DNA of 64,000 nucleotides from Acephala macrosclerotiorum (taxonomy: Eukaryota; Ascomycota; Leotiomycetes; Helotiales; Mollisiaceae). This document shows, one piece after another, positions 43,300-54,500 of this stretch. The DNA lies in contig MU119336.1 in NCBI GenBank assembly GCA_014904845.1, positions 1-64,000 of the forward strand, written 5' to 3'. The position numbers and the translations under genes were made by a program. Position 1 is the first letter of the stretch; each line of letters opens with the position of its first letter. Under the pieces are notes generated by a model. That model was not told the DNA's origin, made no database searches, and was given only the letters and a program-made list of their open reading frames with translations.

Positions 43300-44833
43300 T
43301 CACCACACCTGCTTGCTGGCTCCCCTCAGGTCATCGATATTCAAATAGTCCACTCCCTCCCTGACCAACACATCCCAAACATGATTCCTCAATCCCAACG
43401 GCCAGGCAGGCAAATCCCAGTACCTAGCCTTCAACCCCCTCCTGTGTGCACCTCTGATCTGTCCCCTGATAATCTTCATCTGTCTTGGTGACAACCTCCC
43501 TCTCCATATCCTGCCAACCGCTTTCCCAAAGCTGACCGAAGCATAGTACGAATTACTAGTATTAAATTGCGTATCCGGCAATGTCCCCGAAAACCCCTGC
43601 CCCAAATCCTGCGTCTCACTCGAACTAGTTGGCAACTTCTCCTCCGCACTCCCTTCATCCTCATCCAACCTCTCTCCTGGCGTTCCATCATCGAATTTAG
43701 GCCAGTTTGCCATCTCCGGTGTAGTTCTCCTCGCTTCCCACATTGTATCTAATGGGGCGTCGAAGAATGCGTCTCGGTAAGTGGAGTTCGCAGTTAGGAC
43801 ATTGAAGGGCGTGTTGCCTGTTCCGACTAAGGTGATGGGCCGGGTGTGGAGGGTGTCGTTTTCGACGAAGGAGAGCCAGCCGGCGTCACGGAGGGGTTGG
43901 ACTTGTTTTAGGACCCAGGGCCAGGTTTCTGCTCCGCTGGTCTTGAGATCCACCAACAAAGTCAAGGTTTGCCCTGGGTCGACATCGAAGACGCCGTGGG
44001 ATGTGCCGTTGTAGAAATCGGAGGAGGGATTGGCGTCTTGTAGAATTTTGACGAGGGGGTCGATGTAGAGGGATGTGAAGGTCCGGTTTCGTGTTAGGGA
44101 TGCGGTGTTGTGTCCTACATAGAGTTCGTTGTCGAAGAGCCAGACGTCTGCTTCTACGCCTGTACATCCTGCTCGTAGAGCCGAGAAGAGGGGTACTCGG
44201 CGCCAGTAGTCGTTATGCGAATGGCAGGGTATAGGTAGAATGTTGCGTGTGAAGTCTGTAGGGTACCATGCCAATCCTTCAGTTCCTGTCCCTGGTTGTC
44301 CCCAATTCTGCAAAACATGGTCGAAGTCTGATGTCCAGATGAGGGTCGCAAGACCGAGGAGGAGGTTGAGGACGAGTAAGAAAGCACTGTGAATGTTAGC
44401 AGATGCTGAATAGAAGAGCAGAGGATACCAACAGAACTGCTAAGCCACTGATGCCACCAAATATAAAATAATTATACCAATTCCGCTTCCTCCTCGTCCG
44501 TCTCGCAGCGTACACATCTGCCAACAACCGTGTCGCATCCTCACGCAAGTCTGTGTATCCCTCCACCTCCAGACTCGCTTTCCTCCGTTCCCTCACGGCC
44601 ATGATATCCCTCCAATTCCACCACGACTTCACCTTGTGTGGCCTCTTAACGAATCCATCCTCCAGGTCCAAATCCTCGTCGTCAAAACTCGACAGCGGCT
44701 TGCGTAGAGAAGCATGAGAATCATGCGAGGAAGAAGAGTAGACGTCATCGTCGTTATAGTCCTTAGTCAGGGCGATGGTGGACGGTCCGGGAGATCCGGA
44801 GAGATGTGGTGCCTTACTGTACGTTGATGCCAT
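43300..44833 (-). CDS. Aim6-like PLC/GDPD-type phosphodiesterase, membrane-anchored
   Basis: Two exons (44833-44433, 44386-43300; donor GTTGGTA) give 495 residues. The N-terminus is cytosolic, Ser/Asp-rich, with a basic stretch (RRTRRKRNWYNYFIF). It leads into a signal-anchor helix spanning the intron (GGISGLAVLAFLLVLNLLLG). The catalytic-type domain starts at ILPIPCHSHNDYWRRVPLFS, with GCTGVEADVWLFDNELYVGH, LLVDLKTSG and WDVLVREGVDYLNIDDL at the end, the pattern of Aim6 and related glycerophosphodiester phosphodiesterase-like TIM barrels. The yeast gene name comes from a mitochondrial inheritance screen; substrate unknown. I used the ATG at 44833 (MASTYSKAPHL) rather than an in-frame start at 44938. 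Confidence 0.92.
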
Positions 44834-45892
44834 TTTGGCGTGCAGACGACTGAAGGCGAGTCTTGGCAGGGTCCAGCAATGCAGATCAGGGACGAGGCGC
44901 CATGCGACGAGGGAATGTGAGGTTGAATTGAGTGCCAAGAGGGCAGGAAAGTCGTATATTATAGCTAACAGGAAAGTCGCACGTCTATTTGAATGGGTCC
45001 TGACAGTCTGTAGCCGTAGTGTTGGATGTCACTGCTCGAGTGTCGATGGTGGAATGGCGGGGGTTGACGAATCTGAATGTCACTGAGAACGTGACTTTGC
45101 TTACTCGCAACTGGAGAATTTTGAGGGAGCAAGACGGATCAAACGAGGGGAAACAGAACAACGAAAAGAGGGAACAGGACTGAAGATATATTCTTTCCTC
45201 TGGCTGCACAGCTTCAACGCTCTGGCCCAATCTAGATACGCCTTTCAGCCACGGAATGGTCGTATTTGCCGATATGATTGGCTGATCTGCAGGGAAGAGA
45301 CACACGTGCGACACTGCAAGGCGGCGATGATGGTGCAGCGTTGGGGATTTGCGCCGGGGTCGTTTAAGGGCACTGCTGGTGATATTTCGGAATTGATGAT
45401 GACCGCGTCATAGAGGAAATTGCGGATTTGCATTTGTCGTTTTAGAGAGAAATTATTCCATTCAAATAAACTTCTGAATTGAACTTGACAGCTACAGTTG
45501 CGTTGAAAGTCGGTGTTCTGGTCCTTGTTCTCGCCTTTTTCCTTGTCAATGTACGACGAATAAAGCTTGGCTTTTGCGACTTGGTCTGGCCAGAAAGCTC
45601 AGAAGGGTTGCAACATGCGAGGATAATCAAGTATTGGCTTTCACATGCGTCCACCCCAATTCTAGAAATTGTTGCATCCAATAACATATGTTCCTGTAAG
45701 AATATTGGCATTCTATCGTTGGCTCTCTTGTTCACAATGTGCCTCCAAAGATCAAAGTTCTCGGCTTGACCCCATATTTCTTGGCGCTGAACCCTGCTCC
45801 AAAAAACCTCAGATCTTATCGTGAAACTTCTTCGAAGAAACTCTGCCCACTCCCCACCAACCACAAACACGACACAAACATCGTTTGCGATC
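44834..45892. other. Divergent intergenic region
   Basis: Lies between the starts of the Aim6-like gene (minus) and the basic nucleolar-type gene (plus). A 175-codon minus-strand frame (45442-45969) opens with a true ATG but overlaps exon 1 of the plus-strand gene and has no recognisable domain. Confidence 0.5.
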
Positions 45893-46931
45893 ATGCCACA
45901 CAAACATACGCGGAAAGGTGAGGTCGATAAATCTACGTGAGTTACATTTGTGCTATGCAATCCGCACATCTTCCTCCGACTAAATACAGCTAATAATCCG
46001 CTCCTTCAGGCTCGACCTCCCACCCACCTCAATCGCAGAACCCCTACCCGTCTCCAAATCCGCAAAATCAAACGGCATCTTCACAACTGACATTAATGCA
46101 AAGCGCTCCAACAAGAAAAGAAAGCGCAAAGACGACCAAGATGACACCCCCAAAGCCTTCTCCCGCCTCATGGCCTTCGCGGCCGGCAAGAAACTTCCCA
46201 AGGGACTGGACGACGGCGTGAAGGAGACCAAAGCTGCAAAGAAGCGTCGAGTTGCCGCCGAGAATGAAGGCAATGCAGAACAGGGTGTTGTAGAGGATGG
46301 GAGGAAGGCAATGGAAGAACCACGAGCAGCCCTACCCACCATCAGACCCGGCGAACGAATGTCCGACTTCTCCGCACGAGTAGACGCTGCTCTCCCCGTA
46401 TCGGGCTTGATAAACAAGAGTGTACGAGGTGGAAAGGATCCCTTGGGATTGAAAGTCAATAGAACGAAGACGGAAAAGAGGATGCATCGAATGTACGACG
46501 AATGGCGAGCCGAAGAAGCTAAGATCCAGGAGAAACGTCAAGAAGCTCTCGAATTAGCAGACGAAATGGAACAGGATGAAGATGGACAAGTTAAATGGAA
46601 AGTCGATCTGAGTGCACAAGATGGCAAGAAAAAGAAGAAGGGGAAGAAGAGAAAAGTCCTAGGGGAGATAGAAGATGGGGATGAGGATCCATGGGCGAAA
46701 ATAAAGAGGGATAGAGGGGAGGGCAAGGTGGGGTTGAATGATATTGTTCAGGCTCCGCCTACGTTTTCTAAGGTTCCGAAGGAGAAATTTAAGGTTAGGG
46801 GGGCGAGGGTTGAGGTTGATGATGTTCCGAAGGCGAGTGGGAGTTTGAGGAGGAGGGAGGAGTTGGGGGAAACTCGGAAGAGTGTTATTGAGGGGTATAG
46901 GCAGATGATGAAAGAGAGAGCGGGAACTTAG
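45893..46931 (+). CDS. Basic, Lys/Glu-rich nucleolar-type protein
   Basis: Two exons (45893-45936, 46010-46931) give 321 residues. The N-terminus MPHKHTRKGEVDKST is followed by FDLPPT-like DLPPTSIAEPLPVSKSAK, then a nuclear-localisation-like cluster KRSNKKRKRKDD. The middle holds LPTIRPGERMSDFSARVDAA and a coiled-coil helix HRMYDEWRAEEAKIQEKRQE; a second basic run KKKKKGKKRKV follows. The C-terminus has a conserved-looking block QAPPTFSKVPKEKFKVRG and ends LGETRKSVIEGYRQMMKERA. The whole looks like a ribosome-biogenesis or rRNA-processing factor (CCDC137-like in style), but I cannot prove the family. The exon 1/2 join is in phase and the donor is GTGAGT. Confidence 0.8.
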
Positions 46932-47424
46932 TCGGAGGATATAATTTTACAAATCTCCAACAATCTGTCTATCCGTCTCTTAATTTATCTCCGATTGTTC
47001 GTGGAATCCTTCCTCCGAGCAAAGTTCGGGAAATTCCTTATCCCCGACTCGGAAACTCCACGGATTCGGACTCAACATAACGTTTCGTGCGATAGTCAGT
47101 CCCGAGAACTGTATCTCCACGAATGATCCACAGTCCCTTCTTGTTCTGATTCGATGCAGTTGCAGGATTCAAAGCATAATGTTCCTAGCCTTGTCATCGT
47201 CAGCCACAGAGTGTGCGAATGTTGGCTTACACGTGCTCGGCGTTGGATGAGTGCGAAGGGATATAAGATTCCTATGCTGCCTGCTTTCGTAGCTCGTACT
47301 ATTTACTATTCTTCCTGTCACATTTCTATCATCCAAAGTCGCTATCTCCAAGTTTTGTACGATATTAAAGCTTCACGAGATACTAAAACATCACGAACAA
47401 CTAAGCATACGACAAATCACTAAA
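46932..47424. other. Intergenic, no gene
   Basis: 493 bp with no supported open frame; 3' flank of the nucleolar-type gene and promoter of the small cysteine-rich gene. Confidence 0.5.
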
Positions 47425-47763
47425 ATGACACTCACAACACCTTGCCGCGGCTGCTGTAACCCAAACTGCCCGTCTGGCGTACGAAGATGCACTTGTCTGA
47501 ATCCAAACAATTGTCCATTTCTACGATTCTTCGAAAAAGAGAAGATGTGGGAAGCGAAAAGAGTGGCAGGACAAAATCCTCTTCAGATGACGCCTATCAG
47601 AGAAACGATTCAAAGAGGGAGCAAGATGGAATCAAGCGCGAATCGGATCAGAGAGGTGAAGAGCGATAGCTCGGGGATAGGATTACCTGCAGGGTATGTG
47701 CCTGGTTGGGCGAGGGATGAAGAAAGCGAGGAGGATCATTCTGGGAGTGAGAGGGATTCTTGA
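47425..47763 (+). CDS. Small protein with a cysteine-rich N-terminus
   Basis: Single exon, 112 residues, true ATG with an A at -3. Residues 7-31 (CRGCCNPNCPSGVRRCTC and NPNNCPF) contain eight cysteines in a compact cluster that could bind zinc. There is no signal peptide. The rest is polar, with GLPAGYVPGWARDEESEEDH near the acidic C-terminus. I do not recognise the family. The dense cysteine pattern and natural composition make a real gene likely, but nothing besides the open frame supports it. Confidence 0.5.
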   Translation: MTLTTPCRGCCNPNCPSGVRRCTCLNPNNCPFLRFFEKEKMWEAKRVAGQNPLQMTPIRETIQRGSKMESSANRIREVKSDSSGIGLPAGYVPGWARDEESEEDHSGSERDS

Positions 47764-48987
47764 GGTTGATGAAGACGGAGTTTGGAGGCGGAGTTTGGTT
47801 CGGGTATTTTTGGCATGGGATTTGGCTGATGGGATTTGGCTGGCGTTTGGGATCTTGGGATCTGGTGTACAACAGCATGGGATGTATCACCACTCTTCAG
47901 CGCTTGGAGTCATGGAACATGGAAGGAATGGGAATCTCCAAACTGAATGACTGACTTGAGTTCTAATAATTTTGGTAGGCTGTTGGTTGGGAAAGTCGAG
48001 GGGCAGGGGGAGGTAGGAGGGAGGAGGGATATCGGAAGAAGCTGTCGCAGCCGAAATAAAATATTCATCTCTCCACAAGAGTCCAAAAAGAATGAATAAA
48101 AGGAAAAAATTTCTCTCCAAAACTGAAAACTTCTTCATCCTGTATAAAAGATAGTGCATCCATGATCCCCAAAGTAGGTCTTGGTTCTGGGGCTTAAGAG
48201 TTATTTGGACCGAGGATTGTCCAGAAGCGGAATTGTTCCTAGTGCAAGCCACACTAGCAGCCACTTCCTTCTTTTCTTCTCCGCTCCGTGTCCTTCAACC
48301 ATCACTCATTATAAATACAGCCACAACCAGCTTCAAATGCATTTCAAAGCTTAAATCCGTGTAGTCCACGGCTTGTGAGAATCGTCATCGCTTTCGGTGC
48401 CTGCGCTTCGTGCCAACACCAATCAGAAGTCTGATAAAGCTTTTCGGCTTTCGCATTCGTGTTCTCTGAATGCCTAATTCGCAAGCCTAATTCCAACCCT
48501 CATGCAGCTCAAATATACGACTTCACGAATAAGCCTCCTCTTTTCACGTTGAAGGATTCAAGCCTCTTGATTTCATAATCTGTTCTGGCGTCTTCATTTG
48601 TCTATTCGGTGGGAGGAATACCCCGCTCTTATTGTTGTTGTGCGCCACAGATAGTGGGGTTGGTTGAGGCTTGCATATATTATATCGATTCAAAGGATTT
48701 CGATTGCCGGCTGGGGACCGCACTCTAAGGATAACATTGGCATGACCATGTTGTGTAACAGACGGACCCTGGAAGATTTAAGCCAGTGGCTAGTGCATCA
48801 GCCCTATCTACTGGATGATGTTCTGTGGGAGACACGCCATCGGATTTATGCCCCACGGCACATGTTGTTCAGGGATCGAGTAATCGCTATAAGGTCCAAC
48901 ATTCCTCAGGCTTTCGTAGCCTCGTCTCTCTAAACATCACCAAGCTACCTTTTAACTCTTTTCCGAATCATCGACAGCCTACACATC
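47764..48987. other. 1.2 kb without supported genes
   Basis: A 125-codon minus-strand frame at 47887-48264 starts without an ATG and has no motif. Probably long UTRs and the promoter of the lactonase-like gene. Confidence 0.5.
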
Positions 48988-49968
48988 ATGGCTCAAATAC
49001 AGGTCCTCGATCCACCCCTTCCCTCCAAAATCATCCACCAATTCCCCCTCCCAACCTTCATCGAGAACCTCGCAATCCGTCCTAACGGCCAAGTCCTCGT
49101 CACAGTCGTCAATACCGCCTCCCTTATCCTCCTCGACCCCTCCCTCTCCTCCCCTGAACCTGTCTTAATCCACAAATTCGACAACGTCCTCGCCGTCACT
49201 GGCATCATCGAACTCGAACGCGACGTCTTCTATGTCGCGGCCGGAAACTATGATCTTATGAAGGGAAATGAATTTGGTTCTTACTCGATTTGGAAGGTGG
49301 ACGTGAATGGGTTTGAGGAAGAGGGGAAGGCGAAGGTTGAGAAGATCGCATCCCTCGAGAAACACGGATTACCAAATGGCTTTGAATCCTTGCCAGGCAA
49401 GAAAGATTTCTTCATCTTCGCAGACTCAGATGTCGGGGCAGTCGTCAAAGTCGACGTCAAGACCGGTGCCAGCTCAGTCATAATCGATGTCGAAGAGATG
49501 AAGCATCTCGCAGAAGGAATACCGATCGGAATCAATGGTCTTAAAGTTCTTGACGGCCATCTCTACTGGTCCAACACAAACAAGAAAACATTCAACCGAA
49601 TCAAGATCGATGCCGACGGCAGCCCAACTGGAAAAGCAGAGATCCTAGAAAGCGACATCACCATCGACGATTTCTGCTTCGACAAGAAAGGGAATGCGTG
49701 GGTGACGACGCATGGCGATAACACGGTCGCCGTCATTAAACCCCATAGTGGGATTTGGGAATCAGGGAAAGAGAATCTGGTCGTTACGGCGATTGGGAGG
49801 GTGGATGAGCTGACTGTTGCTGGTGGGACGGCTTGTCATTTTGGGAGGGGAGAGGGGGATAAGGATGTTTTGTATCTTACGACCACGGGTGGGTTGAGCG
49901 CTCCTGTTGGTGGGGATAAGGTTGAGGGTGGGAAGGTGGTTGCGATTGATACTTTGAAGTTTAAGTGA
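48988..49968 (+). CDS. Six-bladed beta-propeller, SMP-30/gluconolactonase-like protein
   Basis: Single exon, 326 residues from the ATG at 48988. Repeating beta-strand blocks are visible: FIENLAIRPNGQVLVTVVN, YSIWKVDVN, GLPNGFESLPGKKDFFIFAD, GINGLKVLDGHLYWSNTNKK, FNRIKIDADGSPTGKAEILE, DDFCFDKKGNAWVTTHGDNT and LTVAGGTACHFGRG. The GINGLK...LYWSNT and DDFCFDKKGNAWVT blocks are typical of SMP-30/strictosidine-synthase-like propellers, with Asn and Asp available for the metal site. Fungal members are cytosolic or secreted; here no signal peptide is seen. Lactone hydrolysis is possible but the substrate is unknown. Confidence 0.9.
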   Translation: MAQIQVLDPPLPSKIIHQFPLPTFIENLAIRPNGQVLVTVVNTASLILLDPSLSSPEPVLIHKFDNVLAVTGIIELERDVFYVAAGNYDLMKGNEFGSYSIWKVDVNGFEEEGKAKVEKIASLEKHGLPNGFESLPGKKDFFIFADSDVGAVVKVDVKTGASSVIIDVEEMKHLAEGIPIGINGLKVLDGHLYWSNTNKKTFNRIKIDADGSPTGKAEILESDITIDDFCFDKKGNAWVTTHGDNTVAVIKPHSGIWESGKENLVVTAIGRVDELTVAGGTACHFGRGEGDKDVLYLTTTGGLSAPVGGDKVEGGKVVAIDTLKFK

Positions 49969-50311
49969 TGATGGAGCATAGGAGAGGTATCCGACGCTTT
50001 CGGAGCTACTAATGTGTTCTGGCGTCGTCTGTTTTAGTCGATATGATTCCAAGAAACTTTAAGATACTAAAGCACTCAGACACGCATTCCGTTGTTTCAA
50101 TTCTCACAATCCTTTGAGGAAATTCTTACAAATTTTTCAATCTCCAAGTCTTTACTAGTCTTTCTCGGTCTATGTGGCTTCGGAGTAGAGATTGCGAATA
50201 TCGTTTCGGTGTTTGGAACAATGAAAAGTTAACTTCGATCCATGTTTGTGGGTGGCCAGTCACGGACAATGAGGTTTATTCTGCAGTGTCTGGAATTTTA
50301 GTCAATGAGGA
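49969..50311. other. Convergent 3' region
   Basis: Short gap between the ends of the lactonase-like gene and the F-box-like gene; no gene seen. Confidence 0.6.
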
Positions 50312-51208
50312 TCAAGTGCTTGCCATGATTTCTTCCAGCTCCTTTGCCCACTTCTCAGTAACTGTCCCCTCAATCCTTACCTTTGACGCACCTCGCAATT
50401 TCTTCAAAGGCGCCAAGACCTGTTCATCCGTTTTCCATTCCTCGGGCTCAAACCCAGGACCCGTGTATTTAGTCACGTCCAGTTCATCTATTTCATCATG
50501 CTCCTCGACCCCAGGCACAAGCACAAGCCCTCGCCCACCCTCGGAGTTTCTTTCTATCCCGTAGCATCTACACATTGGGTGAAAATGCCACGAACCTTCG
50601 GGTCCACGAGCTGGCTTCATAGCAACTTGGAGTGAAGGTGATGCTTCCAACCACTGAACTTGCAAACTTTTCAATATTCCTCCTTTGTTCACTGCTTCTA
50701 CAAAGGTTTCAAGAGCATCCGAGCAGGGCTTCTGTAAGGCTTGAACCTCGATTCGAACTTCACGCATCATGCCCATTACTTCGGTTCCCCAATGCTTCGC
50801 TATCCAGTCGATGGCATTCATGGCACGTGTCACATGTAGGACCCATTTGTTCTCGCCGAAGAAAATCTTTCTTGTCGTATTTCTCGTCCCTTTCGATACT
50901 AATGATAGAACAGAGAATGTTTCGAAGAGTTGCTTGGCTACGGGTTCATCGAATTGACACTGGTTCCAGCGCGCGAGGCGGAGGGAGGAGGAGAAGCGTT
51001 GCCGTCTGTAGAAGGCTTGTGGGTATCCATTGGCTTCGGCCTCTTTCTCTTTTTGAGTCAAGGATAGCGGGCAGAAAGCTAGATGATCTGAGCAGATGAG
51101 AGCATGGCGGAATATTTCGAGCTTGATTTCTGCTGGGAGCTCTCGTAGTAGTAATTGATGCACAGATGGTTCAGTAGGGCAGGGAGGGCATCGCGGAGGT
51201 TCTTGCAT
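50312..51208 (-). CDS. F-box-like fungal protein
   Basis: Single exon, 298 residues from the ATG at 51208. The N-terminus carries the F-box-like LLLRELPAEIKLEIFRHALI. Downstream are LSLVSKGTRNTTRKIFFGEN and WVLHVTRAMNAIDWIAKHWG, the layout of the common filamentous-fungal family that pairs an F-box-like helix with a variable C-terminal domain. The C-terminal part contains a short basic/cysteine block HFHPMCRCYGIERN and ends KWAKELEEIMAST. If the F-box is functional, it would bind Skp1 and recruit substrates to an SCF ligase; the substrate is unknown. Intact, no introns. Confidence 0.8.
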   Translation of the reverse strand: MQEPPRCPPCPTEPSVHQLLLRELPAEIKLEIFRHALICSDHLAFCPLSLTQKEKEAEANGYPQAFYRRQRFSSSLRLARWNQCQFDEPVAKQLFETFSVLSLVSKGTRNTTRKIFFGENKWVLHVTRAMNAIDWIAKHWGTEVMGMMREVRIEVQALQKPCSDALETFVEAVNKGGILKSLQVQWLEASPSLQVAMKPARGPEGSWHFHPMCRCYGIERNSEGGRGLVLVPGVEEHDEIDELDVTKYTGPGFEPEEWKTDEQVLAPLKKLRGASKVRIEGTVTEKWAKELEEIMAST

Positions 51209-51550
51209 GATAAACCAAGTCTCGATTGAAAGAGAGTGGAAGAAAGATAGAGACTGATCGCATGAGAATATTCATAAGTGATTGTCTAGGCAGCACAGGG
51301 ACTTTGAGTGTGTGATATTCAGTGGCTTCGGCGCTAAATTATATTAGGTCTAGAGCAGAGTTGGTGCTCGTCACGAAGTTACCCCGCTTTCACGACAAAC
51401 CAAACACCAAAAAAAATCAAACCCAACAAGAGCATATCGCATCCTCATTCTAACAAACCACAACCTCCGCAACGCCTTTCACAGCCTCACCCAATCCTCT
51501 TTGCAGCACCCAATCAAGTCTCCGAGGATGATCCCACGACGCGATCCAAC
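51209..51550. promoter_or_regulatory. Divergent promoter of the F-box-like and TFIIIC genes
   Basis: 342 bp between two start codons on opposite strands. Contains a CAAACCAAACACC-rich stretch near the TFIIIC gene. No specific element identified. Confidence 0.45.
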
Positions 51551-54500
51551 ATGGCAACGCAATCAGAATCCATGATCGCATGGATGCTGGCAAAGCTGAA
51601 GCAGGCCGGCGCTGAAGGTGAGTGTCAAGATATTCTGTCTATCGCAACACAAGCTGCGATTCTCGATTTCCTGAATGCGACAATGCATCCGAGCCCTCCG
51701 GATGCTTTGCGCAAGAGGTTATTCTCTGAATCAGCCTTGTCTTTTTCATCTTTTTTGGTCCACTTGAGTCATGGGGCAGAACGACATTCACCGCCCAGCT
51801 AGACGAGATTTTCACGTGCTTGTCACGTTTCTCTCCTTATGGTGACGAGGGCTCATTTCACTCTTGAATCTTTTGCTCGCTTCTCCCCTGATTCTTTCGA
51901 CAGCTCGCTAAGCTCCTTTTGAACAGGCATCCCAATCAATAATCTCTTTGACGAACTCCGACAACTCTGGTCGTTAGACAGACAGACGGTTGCGGCACAA
52001 TGGAAAGCCCTCATACAAGAAGAAGAAGTGATCTCCGTGGTTCATAATGCACAGCTCAAGGAGACACCTCTGAGAAAGCTGTCACTAGAGGATCTGGAGG
52101 ACTTGGATCTGGCTCGCAACAAGATTCGTCACAAAGAGCACGGCTTCACTTCGAACATACCCCAACCATTAGAAGAACAAGGTTCCAAAACCACCTTTCG
52201 TTCAACAAGCCCTGTTGTCTTCCTTCATACGTCCCCCGCCCACCATGGCGGCTCATCTACCACTACGAATGTCTGGCTCCCTCCGCAATACCTTTCGTCT
52301 CCTAGAGAGAGCAGCAATACTCCACCTCCCAATTCCCTCACGAATCCTACCTCACAGCAACCAGTCCCGCCAGTCAAGAAGCGTATGGGTCGCCCCCCAA
52401 AAAACACAGAAAATGAGGCCCCAAAGCAAAAGCCTACACCCACTGGTCCAAAGAAACGTATGGGTCGACCACCAAAGAATAGAGCTGCCGCGCTGACGGG
52501 TTCCTTGAACCCTCAGCAAGAATCATCTCTCGCTAATGATGCTCCCCTACCACTTTCCGTCACCAATACCAACAGCAATACCACCTCAAACACAAACCTC
52601 TCTGGCATAGCTCCAGAGACGCCATCTCGAGGTCGCATGCGGGTCAGCTCGAACACTGCCAGCTTGACTGGAGAGGGGACACCTCGGATCAAGCTCAATC
52701 TAAACACCACAACTCCTGCCAAGGACAACACATCAGCTCCACAACCCCAAGATGTCAATGAAAGACCCATCCGAGAAGCCGTGTTCACTTCCCATGAGCA
52801 GATGCAACACCAGCAAGGAGGTGGTGGAGTCTACATCGATCTCCCTGGTACTGCGCGACCTGATGCAAATCCGGGGGAATGCTGCATCGCCGTCTTCAAA
52901 TCCAGGTCGCTGAAGGATCCCGCGTGGCTTCCAGCCCACAGCGATAGCTGGCGTCTGCGTTTCGCCGAAGTGAGTAAGAAAGACAAGGATGACGTTGCAC
53001 GGAGGAACCAGCGAACCAAGTCAGGCAGAGTACGCAGTCAGTCAGGAAGAGCACGCACACAAAGCCGCAGTTTAGGTGATGCGGAGAACCATGGTGAAGA
53101 GGACCGCTCAACTGTCCTTGCAAAAACCGGCGACGCGAACAAGATCTCAGAGCAAGGACCCGAATCCAGCCAAGAGACGGCACCAGCTCTCCCGAGGGTC
53201 TCAACCCCTGAACCAAATTCCAAACTGCCTTCAACACCTCCTGGCGTAGAAGACTCACCCGGCGTTGTTCGTCTCGCATCTCCAATCATCGTCTCTCCTA
53301 ACAACACTCTGAAGTGCAATCCGGCTACACCCGCAAAGCCATATATACCATTCCAAACGTTGGATGCGAGGCGTCGGAGGGGCGCTGCTTTGCTGGGCTT
53401 TGGCTCAACGTCTCCAAACCTCACCTCGCCAGCACCAGTGCGAGAGAACGGGTCGAGCCTACTACAGCAATTCAAACCTGTTGATTCAGCGGCATCTACT
53501 GCGTTGTCGCAGAGTCAAGACCCAGCAGCTTTGTTGCGGCAGACTCCACCGCCACCACCCCATCCTCGATACACTCTTCCTACTCAATCAAATTCTATGG
53601 AATCTCTCCCGGCTCCTGAATCACAATCCATACTAAGTTGGCCCCCTTCAACTCAAAACCAGTCACAGTGGTCAAATCAACCCTCCCAAAGATCCTCTAA
53701 CACACCAACTGCTACATCCAGGGCTACGGCATCTGTTTCCCCGTCTGCCTCTTCCGGAAATATGCATGCCAGTGCTACTCTAGCGGGTACACCGAGCCAT
53801 CCTGATAGTCAATTTGCTACGAATCATCTTGCGCAACCCAATACTGGCATTGCATCTGCGAATGGTAGCACACGTCGACCTTATCTTACGAATCCGCTGT
53901 TTGAGCAGCCAAGACCGTATTCTTCGCCATACGCAAGCACCTCGAACGCCCCGACAACACCACAGGCTAGCCCTGCAGTACACACACAGCCAGCAACATT
54001 CACTCAACCGCTGTTCCATGCCAATACACCACAACAACTTGCACGCAGCAATTATCAGCATAAGAAAACATCCAACGCAGAACTGTTCTACTTCGGTTAC
54101 TCAAATGGATGGAGATCAGATAGTAAAGAACCGCCACCGAATGAGCCTGCGCGATGGTACCGTCTAAGCCCCGATACTGGACAAATTCAAGGTGTCTCTG
54201 CTGTTCCTTTGAACACATTACAAGCAGCCCAGGTTCCTGGATCTGTGCACCGGGTTGGATTGCCACATGCTTCCCCACATCAGCAGCACGGACAGGCTCT
54301 ACCATTTCCCCGTGTACAAGCACTGCCACCTCCGCCACAGCAACGAGAGCACCACTCAATGCAAGAACAATCTTCGCACCATGGACGCCCCCAAGGTGAA
54401 GGACATCTTTCCCCCGCTCACGATACTACGCTTGAAGAAGCCTTATCTAGGATAGCAGACCAAATTGTTCAGCAACATGCCTCACCGACCGAGAAATTGC

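Noticed and set aside
45442..45969. 175-codon minus-strand frame with a real ATG
   Set aside because: Overlaps exon 1 of the plus-strand basic protein gene, no domain, Arg/Thr-rich low-complexity end; the plus-strand model is stronger.
51618..51799. Open extension of TFIIIC exon 1 beyond the GTGAGT donor
   Set aside because: The canonical donor gives the right phase and a smooth winged-helix sequence; no phase-matching good donor exists further downstream.
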